Below are positions 45,960 to 53,941 of a DNA stretch of 64,000 nucleotides, one piece after another. The translations under genes and the position numbers were made by a program. A model generated the notes under the pieces. The model did not search any database. It was given only the letters and a program-made list of their open reading frames with translations, and was not told the origin of the DNA. The first letter of the stretch is position 1. Each line of letters begins with the position of its first letter. This DNA is from Saccharibacillus endophyticus (GTDB lineage: Bacteria > Bacillota > Bacilli > Paenibacillales > Paenibacillaceae): the NCBI RefSeq assembly GCF_013185185.1, contig NZ_JAAZWE010000005.1, forward strand, positions 62,001 through 126,000. Direction: 5' to 3'.

Positions 45960-46825
45960 TACATATCCGTCTCCCTTCTTTGCAAGTATCGGATCTGCAC
46001 GATCGAGATCACGGCGATAACGATAAAGTAAATGACGGAGTTGGCCGACTGATACGCGAACTCGCCGCCTTCGAAGCCGCCCGTGTAGATCAGGTGCGAG
46101 ATCGACTGCGTGGCGCGGCCCGGCCCGCCGTTGGTGAGCGCGACGATCAGGTCGAACACCATCAACGCGTTTTTCATGGCGAGAACCATATTAATCGTGA
46201 AAAACGGAGCGATAAGCGGGAACGTGATTTTCCAGAATTCCTGCCATTTGTTCGCGCCGTCGAGTCCGGAAGCTTCGTAAAGCTGCGTCGGAATCGTTTG
46301 CAAACCGGACAGGTACAAAATGGTGTTCAGCGCGATGCCCTGCCAGACGGCGACGAACACGACGCCGATCCAGGCCATCGTCTGGCTGCCGAGCAGGTTG
46401 GTCGAAAGCCATTCCCAGCCGAGGTTTTCGCCCCAGACCGTGAATACGTTGGAGAACAGGTAATTGAATATGTAGCCGACGATCAGAACGCTCAGGATAT
46501 TCGGCAGGAAGTAGACGCCCCGGAAAAAGTTCCGGGCTTTGATGCTGGCGTTCAGTCCCATCGCGATCAGCAAGCTGAGCACGTTGATGACGATGGTGAC
46601 GACGACGGCGAATTTGAACGTGAACCAGTAGGCGTTGCCCACGTTGTCGTCCTGGAACAGGTAATAGTAGTTTTTGAAGCCGACGAACTCGTAGGTTTTG
46701 GCGAATCCGTTCCAGTTGGTGAAGGAATAGAACACCCCCTGCAAGGCCGGAAACGTATGGAAAACGAAAAACAGCAGCAGGGCGGGTATGGTCATCCAGT
46801 AAAAGGCGGCTTTTCTTTTGGCCAC
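45959..46825 (-). CDS. Carbohydrate ABC importer permease (MalF/LacF type)
   Basis: 288 residues with six membrane helices and EAA loop YEASGLDGANKWQEFWKITFPLI. Starts at ATG 46825 behind GGAGGATTAA. Partner of the 45132 permease and of the lipoprotein encoded upstream. A type II hairpin element lies between it and the binding-protein gene. Confidence 0.93.
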   Translation of the reverse strand: MAKRKAAFYWMTIPALLLFFVFHTFPALQGVFYSFTNWNGFAKTYEFVGFKNYYYLFQDDNVGNAYWFTFKFAVVVTIVINVLSLLIAMGLNASIKARNFFRGVYFLPNILSVLIVGYIFNYLFSNVFTVWGENLGWEWLSTNLLGSQTMAWIGVVFVAVWQGIALNTILYLSGLQTIPTQLYEASGLDGANKWQEFWKITFPLIAPFFTINMVLAMKNALMVFDLIVALTNGGPGRATQSISHLIYTGGFEGGEFAYQSANSVIYFIVIAVISIVQIRYLQRRETDM

Positions 46826-46880
46826 GTTAATCCTCCTTTTCGACGGTTTTGAGGCGCTGCGGATGCGTGGGTGGCGCTCC

Positions 46881-46992
46881 GGGCGGGGAATCCCTACGAT
46901 CGCTGTCTCGATCCGATTTTTTGATTGAACTTGTATAAGGTGAAAATCGGATCTCGAAGGCGAGCGCTGCGCTTCTTCGAGATTCCCCGCCC
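46881..46992 (+). repeat. Intergenic hairpin element E (type II), inside the sugar ABC operon
   Basis: P1 is a perfect 12-bp GGGCGGGGAATC/GATTCCCCGCCC. P2 is TCGC/GCGA, the internal loop is TGTCTC opposite TCGAAG, and P3 is GATCCGATTTT/AAAATCGGATC. The 3' inner arm carries the extra small hairpin (GAGCGCTGCGCTTC) shared with F and G. It occupies most of the 242-bp gap between the binding protein and permease genes. Confidence 0.82.
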
Positions 46993-47067
46993 TCCGCTTA
47001 CGCTCGCGCGTCGGAGTTACGGTTTGGGTTTAGGGTAGGGCAGGCGGCCTTGTAGCTAGCCCGCCGT

Positions 47068-48306
47068 TTACGATCTTCGGTTCGCGACTTTGGTCCATTC
47101 GCTGTCGAGGCGCTTCAGGAAAGCGTCGACGTCGCCGCGCTGCAGGAATTCCTGTACGAGGGAATTGAGCTGCACGGCGGCGGGGATGTAGTGGTCGGCG
47201 AAGTCGACCAAGCGGCCGGATTCGAAGAAAGGCTGCAGTTCCGACAGGGCCGGGTCTTCTTGGTCGATGCCTTCGACGGCGGAAAAAGCGGTTTGTTCCT
47301 GGATGTATTGCGAGATGTTCGGTTCGTCGAGCAGGAAATCGATGAACTTAAGCGATTCTTCGCGGTGCTCGGTGCTTTCGGCTACGGCGAGCAGCGTGTC
47401 CACGCCGGAGACCAGATTGTTGGACTCGGCGTCGTCGCCGGTCGGGGTCGCGAAGAAGCCGAGGTCGATATCGGCATTGGCTTTGCGGATTTCGGGAATC
47501 GCCCAAGTGCCTTGAATGTACATGGCGGCTTCTCCGTTGGCGAAAGCGCGGTTGCCGTCGGCGTAGGTGCGGCCGAAGTTATCGTTCGTTCCGTACGGCA
47601 GCACGGCGAGCGCTTTTTCCGCGACTTCGCGCATGACCGGATCTTCGAACGTGACCTGATCGTCGCGGCGCTGGAGGAAGAAGTCGATGCCCGCGATGTT
47701 CGGCGCGAGCGCATTGAACAGCAGGTTGGTCGTCCAGTCGTCTTTATACGTCAGATAGAACGGGGTGATTCCGGCATCTTGAAGCTTCTGCGCCGTATCC
47801 ATCAGCTCGTCCCAAGTCTTCGGAACTTCGAGATTTTGCTCTTTGAAAATGGTGCGGTTATACATGATCCCGTCGGCGTTGGCCGCATACGGAATACCGG
47901 TGATCGCTTCCTCTCCCGTCAGGTCCGTCAGCATGGTCATATAGCGCGGATTAATGCCGTCCAATACGGATTCTCCGGTCAGGTCGGCGAAGATTTCGCT
48001 TTGGCCCAGCACGGAGTACGTATCGGTCGCGCCCATGCCGATCACGTCGGGCACGTCTTCTTTGACGACCCGGGTCATGAGTACCGTTTCCGCGTCCGGC
48101 GGATTCGTTTGCGTGACGACGATATTCGGATTCTCCTCGTTGAACTTGGCGATGAGCCGATCGAAAGAGTCTTTGGCTTCCGGTTTGTTTTGGAAAAACT
48201 CGATATGTACTTTCCCGTCGGCCGACTCTCCGTTTGCGCAGGCCGTCAGCGTCAGCAGCGCGCCCAGTAGGCATGCGGCTCCCAGCAGTCTGCTCCATTT
48301 TGCCAT
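47068..48306 (-). CDS. Sugar ABC importer substrate-binding lipoprotein (family 1)
   Basis: 412 residues from ATG 48306, preceded by GGGAGG; upstream extension of the frame is basic and not signal-like. Signal and lipobox LLTLTACANG place the mature N-terminus at Cys. VHIEFFQNKPEAKDSFDRL and YAANADGIMYNRTIFKEQ are characteristic of family 1 binding proteins for oligosaccharides. It captures the sugar and delivers it to the two permeases. The ligand cannot be told from sequence. Confidence 0.93.
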   Translation of the reverse strand: MAKWSRLLGAACLLGALLTLTACANGESADGKVHIEFFQNKPEAKDSFDRLIAKFNEENPNIVVTQTNPPDAETVLMTRVVKEDVPDVIGMGATDTYSVLGQSEIFADLTGESVLDGINPRYMTMLTDLTGEEAITGIPYAANADGIMYNRTIFKEQNLEVPKTWDELMDTAQKLQDAGITPFYLTYKDDWTTNLLFNALAPNIAGIDFFLQRRDDQVTFEDPVMREVAEKALAVLPYGTNDNFGRTYADGNRAFANGEAAMYIQGTWAIPEIRKANADIDLGFFATPTGDDAESNNLVSGVDTLLAVAESTEHREESLKFIDFLLDEPNISQYIQEQTAFSAVEGIDQEDPALSELQPFFESGRLVDFADHYIPAAVQLNSLVQEFLQRGDVDAFLKRLDSEWTKVANRRS

Positions 48307-48931
48307 ATAATGCGCCTCCCTGCGTTTTGGTGCGCCTTCTCGCAAGCCGGGACATGTACGCAAATGTTTCGGAGCGTGCGCTTGCGAAGCGCACGCATTC
48401 GAAAGGTTCCAGCGTTTACGTCTACGACCGGCGAGGCGGCGCACGGTTTTGATTGTCCTTTGGGCAGCAGCGGCAGCTTCCTTCCGGAAGCCTGGCCATC
48501 CTTATGCTCGCCCGTCCGCTTAACAATACCCTTGAAGAAGCAGGATCGAATCTGCTTGTAAAACGCTTTCGGAAAAGGATAAGACGCAAATCCTTGCGGG
48601 ACGCGAAGAGAGCAGGCATAAATTTTTTTTGGTATTTCGGCTTCTTGCGTCTTATAAAAAGCAAAATTTTATCTGTCCGAAATGCGAATCGGACGCACCG
48701 ATTCGCACTCTTTTTTTCTTGCGTCTCTTTTCGTATCCATAAGTTGAAGGCGTTTCTCCTGATGTTTTTCCGAAACCTTTTTCGTAGGCTCGCCTTGAAA
48801 GAATGACGCAATTGAATTTTTTTAAATCCCAGTTGTTTACAGCGATTCGTTTTTAAAATATGGGTAATAAGGGCTAGTTCAAACGTGAAGCAAACATCAT
48901 GCGACAGACAACTTTGAGGAGGCTTTCTAAC
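48307..48931. other. 625-bp divergent intergenic region with an orphan plus-strand terminator
   Basis: Between the sugar-binding protein gene and the alpha/beta hydrolase gene. It contains a plus-strand terminator with no recognised gene before it, and three TTGCGTC/GACGCAA words (48583-48589, 48645-48651, 48719-48725). Apparent reading frames here lack ribosome sites and family resemblance. Could hold a small RNA or a decayed element. Confidence 0.45.
48684..48717 (+). terminator. Orphan Rho-independent terminator
   Basis: GCGAATCGG/CCGATTCGC stem, 5-nt loop, then ACTCTTTTTTT on the plus strand, 215 bp upstream of the hydrolase start. Confidence 0.75.
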
Positions 48932-49738
48932 ATGGGAAAATACATTGAAGTAGAATCCGGAGTCAATATTTACGTAGAGGACGTAGGTCAAGGGCGTCCG
49001 GTGATCTTCCTGCACGGATGGCCGCTCGACTCCCGGATGTTCGAATATCAGTATATGCGCCTGCCGGCTCAAGGCTTCCGCTGCATCGGCATCGACGCGC
49101 GCGGCTTCGGCAAATCCGATGCGCCGTGGGACGGCTACACGTACGACCGTTACGCCGACGACGTCCGCGCCGTCATCGACGCTTTGGGCATCGATGACGC
49201 GATTCTGGTCGGTTTCTCGATGGGCGGCGCAACAGCGGTCCGTTACGCGGCCCGGCACCAGGGACACGGCATCTCCAAGCTTCTCCTGCTCGGTGCGGCA
49301 GCGCCAAGCTTCACCGTCCGCGACGGCGTACCCGACGCGATGACCGTCGAAGAACTGAACGAGCAAATCATCCAGCCGACACTCGAAGACCGTCCGAAGA
49401 TGGTCACTTCGTTCGGCAAAATGCTGACGCACAAAAAACCTAGCGCGTCATCAAGCGCCTGGGTCGAAATGGTCGCTTTCCAATCTTCCGCCGTCGGCAC
49501 GCTGCGCGCCGCCGAAATGCTGCGCGACGAAGACCTGCGCGGCGACCTGGCGAAAATCACCGTCCCGACCGCGATCTTCCACGGCGAAAAAGACGAAATC
49601 TGCCCGTACGGCCTGGCCCAAGCCATGCACGCCGGCATCGCGACGTCGCATATCGTAACGTTCGAGAAGAGCGGACACGCCATGATGATGGACGAACCGG
49701 AAAAATTCAATGAAGAACTTGTTGCGTTTTTGCGATAA
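48932..49738 (+). CDS. Alpha/beta hydrolase, non-heme chloroperoxidase-like
   Basis: 268 residues from ATG 48932 with GAGGAGG upstream. Oxyanion segment FLHGWPLDSRMF, nucleophile elbow LVGFSMGGATAV (Ser), Asp in FHGEKDEICP and His in KSGHAMMMDEP form the classical triad. The GWPLDS and GFSMGG motifs match bacterial cofactor-free haloperoxidase/esterase family members (such as B. subtilis YdjP-like). The natural substrate is unknown; peroxidase activity in such enzymes is often a side reaction. Confidence 0.92.
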   Translation: MGKYIEVESGVNIYVEDVGQGRPVIFLHGWPLDSRMFEYQYMRLPAQGFRCIGIDARGFGKSDAPWDGYTYDRYADDVRAVIDALGIDDAILVGFSMGGATAVRYAARHQGHGISKLLLLGAAAPSFTVRDGVPDAMTVEELNEQIIQPTLEDRPKMVTSFGKMLTHKKPSASSSAWVEMVAFQSSAVGTLRAAEMLRDEDLRGDLAKITVPTAIFHGEKDEICPYGLAQAMHAGIATSHIVTFEKSGHAMMMDEPEKFNEELVAFLR

Positions 49739-49791
49739 AATCGTGAAAACCGAAAGAGAACTCGCTGATTCTCTCCCCTATACAAAGACAT

Positions 49792-49822
49792 AAAGACCGA
49801 CTGCCATTGGCAGTCGGTCTTT
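49792..49822. terminator. Bidirectional terminator between the hydrolase and MenA genes
   Basis: 15-bp stem AAAGACCGACTGCCA/TGGCAGTCGGTCTTT with minimal loop, serving convergent genes. Confidence 0.85.
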
Positions 49823-49829
49823 ATCTTTT

Positions 49830-50783
49830 TCAATGCACAAGCAGTGCCCCCGCCGCGATCACGACCACCCGCACCCCCGTAAGCAGCACGAAATTCTTCA
49901 CCGCAAACACGAAAGTACGACGCTTCGACGGGTCCTGCGAAAAGGCTCGGATATTTTTCCGCAACGGGATCAGCGTCGCCAGAATCGGCAAAAGCAGCAG
50001 CGGATGCACGCCGAGCCACAGCAGCACGAACATATCCAGATACGATACATAGTAGATCGCCGCGAACAACTTGAGCGCGCCCGCGCGCCCGATGTAGACC
50101 GGCAGCGTATAGCGGCTATTCTCCACGTCTTCTTCCATGTCGCTGATATTATTGGCGAGCATGATATTGGCAATGCTCGCCACGGCAGGCACAGACACCG
50201 ACAGAATCAGCAAAACTTCCAGCCCGTTCACATGCAGGTCGAACCAGCCCTCCGCATATTCCAATGAAGCAATCGTATCGGGCGGCACCTGGATGTAGGT
50301 CGCGACGAACGTGATCACGAATCCCATGAACAAGCCGGAGAACAGCTCGCCGAGCGGCATCCGGGAGATCGGAATCGGTCCGAACGAATACAGGATGCCC
50401 ACTCCGAAGGAAAGGAATCCAAGCAGCAGCACCAATGGTCCGGCTTCGAACACCAATAAAATTCCTGCTGTCACAGCCGTGGCGAACAGCAGTACAATAA
50501 GCAATACGACGACCCATTGCTTAAAGCCGTGCTTGACGATCGCATTATGCTCTTCGTAGCCGTAACCGTGGGTGCGCACGGCTTTGCGGTAATCGTAATA
50601 ATTGTTCATGGCGGTGACCACCAGATCGAACGACAGCAATGACACGAGCATCAACAGGGCATGCAGCGGTCGAAATTCGCCGAATCGCAGCAAGGCATAC
50701 ACGGTCCCTAATGCAAAAGGCAGCATGCTGGCGACTTTGGTACGGATCTCGACCAGGTCGAGGAAACTTCGAAACGTCGGCAT
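49830..50783 (-). CDS. menA: 1,4-dihydroxy-2-naphthoate prenyltransferase-like UbiA family protein
   Basis: 317 residues from ATG 50783, with AAAGGAG upstream. Eight or nine membrane helices. The first Asp-rich motif is MNNYYDYRKA and the second is NNISDMEEDVENSRYTLP, as in MenA-type UbiA prenyltransferases. Known reaction: attach a polyprenyl chain to dihydroxynaphthoate in menaquinone synthesis. No other men gene is in the window, so a related prenyl-transfer role (other UbiA members) cannot be excluded. Confidence 0.85.
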   Translation of the reverse strand: MPTFRSFLDLVEIRTKVASMLPFALGTVYALLRFGEFRPLHALLMLVSLLSFDLVVTAMNNYYDYRKAVRTHGYGYEEHNAIVKHGFKQWVVVLLIVLLFATAVTAGILLVFEAGPLVLLLGFLSFGVGILYSFGPIPISRMPLGELFSGLFMGFVITFVATYIQVPPDTIASLEYAEGWFDLHVNGLEVLLILSVSVPAVASIANIMLANNISDMEEDVENSRYTLPVYIGRAGALKLFAAIYYVSYLDMFVLLWLGVHPLLLLPILATLIPLRKNIRAFSQDPSKRRTFVFAVKNFVLLTGVRVVVIAAGALLVH

Positions 50784-50863
50784 AAGAGCTCCTTTCCCTT
50801 TTTCCAATCTCCAAATCTTAGCACGGAAATCCAGGGTCGTCACCGGTTCAACACACCGAGTTC

Positions 50864-50892
50864 TTTACTTTGACACACGCCGGTAATACAAT
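50864..50892 (+). promoter_or_regulatory. Likely promoter of the ktrB-type gene
   Basis: TTTACT (50864-50869), 17 bp, TACAAT (50887-50892), 43 bp before the start codon. Confidence 0.5.
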
Positions 50893-50935
50893 GAATCGGA
50901 AATCCCATTTCTATCCTATAACGCGAGGACTTAAG

Positions 50936-52300
50936 ATGTTCAAACCTGTAAAAAGCCGAAATCCGCTGCTCAGACTCAATCCTCCCCAAGTGTTGGCCGT
51001 CGGATTCCTTATCATGATTTTGGCCGGTTCCGGCCTGCTTTATCTTCCGGCAGCGTCCAGCTCCGGCGAGTCCATGCCTTATCTCGACGCCGTGTTCATG
51101 GCGGCTTCCGCAACCTGCGTCACCGGACTGTCCGTGCTGAATCCCGGCGTTGACCTGACTACATTCGGCCAGTTGGTCATTATCGGGCTCGTTCAGGTGG
51201 GCGGTCTGGGCTTTATGACCGTCGCTACGCTGATTGCCTTGGTGTTCCGCCGCCGGATCACGTTCCGCGAGCGTCTGATCCTTCAGGAAACGCTGAGTCA
51301 ACATTCCACCGAAGGCATCATTCGTCTCATCCGCAAAGTCATGCTGTATGCCTTGGTTATCGAAACGGTCGGAGCGTTACTGCTGTTTACTCGTTTTGCC
51401 TTTGAAATGCCGCTGGGCCAGGCTGCCTACTTCGGCGCTTTTCATAGCATTTCTATTTTCAATAACGCCGGGTTCGACCTGTTCGGAGCCATCGAGGGAC
51501 GGGCCGGCAGTCTGATGCATTACGTGGACGATCCGTTTGTCAATCTGATTGCCATGCCCATGATTTTGCTTGGCGGCATCGGCTTTATCGTGATTGCCGA
51601 CTTGCTCGATTTCCCTCAAAAACGTAAGCTGTCCCTGCATAGCAAGGTCGTTTTAGCCATGACCGGATTGCTTGTCGTCGTGGGGGCGGTCGTCATTTTC
51701 ATTTTCGAATTCTCGAATCCGGCCACGTTGAAATCGCTCGATACGTCAGGCAAAATATTCGCTTCCGTCTTCCAGTCGATCACCTCGCGCTCGGCGGGCA
51801 TGATGACGCTGGATATCGCAGGGATGCGCCAGGCCACGCAGTTTTTCATGGTCATTATGATGTTCATCGGCGCGGCTCCGGGATCGGCAGGCGGCGGGAT
51901 CAAGGTGACGACCTTCGCGATCTTGATCGGTGCCGTTTGGGCCATGATACGCGGCAAGCAGGATATCGTCTTTTTCCGCTATCGAATCGGTTCGGACCGG
52001 GTATATAAAGCAATTACCTTCTCGCTGCTCTCGTTCCTCTTGATCGTCGTTGCCGCCATGATCTTGTCCGCGACCGAAAACTTTTCGTTCCTGGGCATTC
52101 TATTCGAGACGACTTCTGCTTACGCAACCGCCGGGATCTCGATGGGATTGACCTCTCAACTCACGCCGTTCGGTCAGTTTATGATTATCATGCTGATGTT
52201 CGTCGGCCGTCTCGGCCCGATCACGTTGGCCTTCACGTTAACGCCGCGAATGGATAATGAACCGTTCCGTTATCCGGAAGGCAAAGTCACGATCGGTTAA
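50936..52300 (+). CDS. ktrB: TrkH/KtrB-family potassium uptake channel subunit
   Basis: 454 residues from ATG 50936 with GAGGAC upstream. About eight membrane helices plus four pore loops; selectivity-filter-like signatures include SATCVTGLSV, NNAGFDLFGA, TSRSAGMMT and SAYATAGISMG. These match KtrB/KtrD, which move K+ with Na+ at the membrane and need a cytoplasmic KtrA/C ring; no ktrA is nearby, as with B. subtilis ktrD. Which paralogue (B or D) is not decided, so the symbol is tentative. Confidence 0.9.
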   Translation: MFKPVKSRNPLLRLNPPQVLAVGFLIMILAGSGLLYLPAASSSGESMPYLDAVFMAASATCVTGLSVLNPGVDLTTFGQLVIIGLVQVGGLGFMTVATLIALVFRRRITFRERLILQETLSQHSTEGIIRLIRKVMLYALVIETVGALLLFTRFAFEMPLGQAAYFGAFHSISIFNNAGFDLFGAIEGRAGSLMHYVDDPFVNLIAMPMILLGGIGFIVIADLLDFPQKRKLSLHSKVVLAMTGLLVVVGAVVIFIFEFSNPATLKSLDTSGKIFASVFQSITSRSAGMMTLDIAGMRQATQFFMVIMMFIGAAPGSAGGGIKVTTFAILIGAVWAMIRGKQDIVFFRYRIGSDRVYKAITFSLLSFLLIVVAAMILSATENFSFLGILFETTSAYATAGISMGLTSQLTPFGQFMIIMLMFVGRLGPITLAFTLTPRMDNEPFRYPEGKVTIG

Positions 52301-52355
52301 TCCATGCGAACGTCCACCAAATATGCTTCACGAAACAGGAAAGAGGATCGTACCC

Positions 52356-53849
52356 ATGAGACGCAAACGAAACCAAAGCAACTCTTCAAAGCCTAGATCC
52401 GAAACCATTGTCGCTCCCTCCTCCTCCGACACGTCGAACGAAACCGGACAATCTATACCGGATGCACAGACAGCGAATGCACGTACATCCGAATCTTCCG
52501 TAGAACAACGGGACCGCTCCGTGCAAAATCCATCGCAGCCGCCGCGCAGCGGGCGCAAGCGTCGTCGACGCAAAAAAAACGCTTCGCCGACGAGCACGGC
52601 TCAAGCTGCGGAACAGGCAGCGGACTCCGAAGAAACGGCTTTGACCTCCGTCGGGCAGGCTGATGCCCTATCCGCATCGGAAACAGAGCCAACCGCCAAT
52701 CATCGGAAACGCAAACGACGACGCCGAAAAAAAAGTTCAGCGCCCGCAGCAGTCGATACCGATTCCGTTCAACGCTTCGGCAATCCGCCTTTTCCGCTGC
52801 CGGAAGCCCAAGTGAAGGCTTCGGCAAGCGAAGAGACAGCCTCGGCAGAGCCCGACTCCAAACCGCGGAAGCGACGGCGGAAGCGAAGACAAGGCGGAGC
52901 CGCCAAATCGGCACCTCAACATACCGTTGAAGCTGCGCCGAGACCTAAAGTCGTATGGCCGGACCCCAAGCCGTCCAATCGTACAGCTGCAGCGGACAAT
53001 CGTTTGGCATACGCTCCGGAATTGATGACCGAGCCGGAGCCGGCACCGAAACCTTTTCCCGATCAAGACGAAGCTTCGGCATCTATCACGATTGAAGACC
53101 ATTCGACGCATGCCTCCGAATCCGTTACGGTCAAGGCATGTCTGTATTGCGGAGAAACGAAGCCGCTGGGCGACTTCCTGCGTCGAACAGGCAAGAAGTC
53201 CGGACATGAATCGCGGCGCGGTGCCTGCCGGGACTGTCGCAAGCGCAGAAGATCAGCAAGGCTTGCCGATGACGAGATCGCTTCGGACCCGCTGCCTCTG
53301 CCGCTGGCGGCCGGACCCGCCCTATCCTTGGACTCGGAAGAAGAGTCGCTCGAGGCGATTCCCAAGCGCCGATTCCGTCGTCCTCCGCCGGAACCTCCGG
53401 AGGGTGCCCTGCTGGAACCGACGCGCGAAGCCGAGCTGCGCACGACCAAGCAGGGAACGGTACGCATGCGCGGCCGAACCGACAAAGGGCGCCGCTGGCA
53501 GCAGGAGACCGATCTGGAAATGGCACGCTGCCTCGTTCGGGAACATGCGGCCGTCGTCGTGAATCGGTTTACGATTCGTCGGCTTTACACGAACCGTTCC
53601 TTCCGTCGTTACATTCTGGAGCGCGATCGCTACACCTGCCACTTCTGCGGCGAATACGGCGATACGATCGACCATCTGCTGCCGCGCGCGAAAGGCGGAC
53701 ATACGACGCCGCTCAACTGCGTCTGCGCCTGCATGCTATGCAACCAGAACAAAGCCGACCGGGATCTGGATGAATTCATGGAAGACGCCGAGCCGCTGGA
53801 TGATCTGCCTGCGGATCGCGGATTCGAACGACGCCCTATCGAGCAGTGA
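52356..53849 (+). CDS. HNH-endonuclease-domain protein with long disordered Arg/Lys-rich N-terminus
   Basis: 497 residues from ATG 52356 with AGAGGAT upstream. Residues 1-270 are low-complexity, with three near-identical basic patches (RKRRRRKKNASPTS, RKRKRRRRKKSSAPAA, RKRRRKRRQGGAAKS) separated by Ser/Ala/Glu linkers. A CxxC...CxxC module (CLYCGETKPL ... CRDCRKRRR, about 265-305) looks zinc-binding. After an Arg/Pro-rich section, the C-terminus has an HNH fold: RDRYTCHFCGEYG, IDHLLPRAKGGH, LNCVCACMLCNQNKAD. Known HNH enzymes nick or cut DNA; here the target is unknown. The terminator follows directly. No similarity beyond the domain could be recognised. Confidence 0.8.
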   Translation: MRRKRNQSNSSKPRSETIVAPSSSDTSNETGQSIPDAQTANARTSESSVEQRDRSVQNPSQPPRSGRKRRRRKKNASPTSTAQAAEQAADSEETALTSVGQADALSASETEPTANHRKRKRRRRKKSSAPAAVDTDSVQRFGNPPFPLPEAQVKASASEETASAEPDSKPRKRRRKRRQGGAAKSAPQHTVEAAPRPKVVWPDPKPSNRTAAADNRLAYAPELMTEPEPAPKPFPDQDEASASITIEDHSTHASESVTVKACLYCGETKPLGDFLRRTGKKSGHESRRGACRDCRKRRRSARLADDEIASDPLPLPLAAGPALSLDSEEESLEAIPKRRFRRPPPEPPEGALLEPTREAELRTTKQGTVRMRGRTDKGRRWQQETDLEMARCLVREHAAVVVNRFTIRRLYTNRSFRRYILERDRYTCHFCGEYGDTIDHLLPRAKGGHTTPLNCVCACMLCNQNKADRDLDEFMEDAEPLDDLPADRGFERRPIEQ

Positions 53850-53875
53850 TTGGCGTTTTTCCATTATCCGTATCA

Positions 53876-53930
53876 AAAAGACCTTTCCGTCACAGCCGCC
53901 ATCGGCATGTTGACCGGAAAGGTCTTTTTT
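53876..53930. terminator. Bidirectional terminator between the HNH and hybrid-kinase genes
   Basis: AAAAAGACCTTTCCG/CGGAAAGGTCTTTTTT outer stem with a 25-nt loop that can add GTCA/TGAC. Confidence 0.82.
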
Positions 53931-53941
53931 CATACAAGAAG

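Noticed and set aside
48422..49432. Minus-strand frame of 336 codons over the alpha/beta hydrolase and the divergent gap
   Set aside because: It is antisense to a gene with a complete catalytic triad, and the part outside it lacks a ribosome site.
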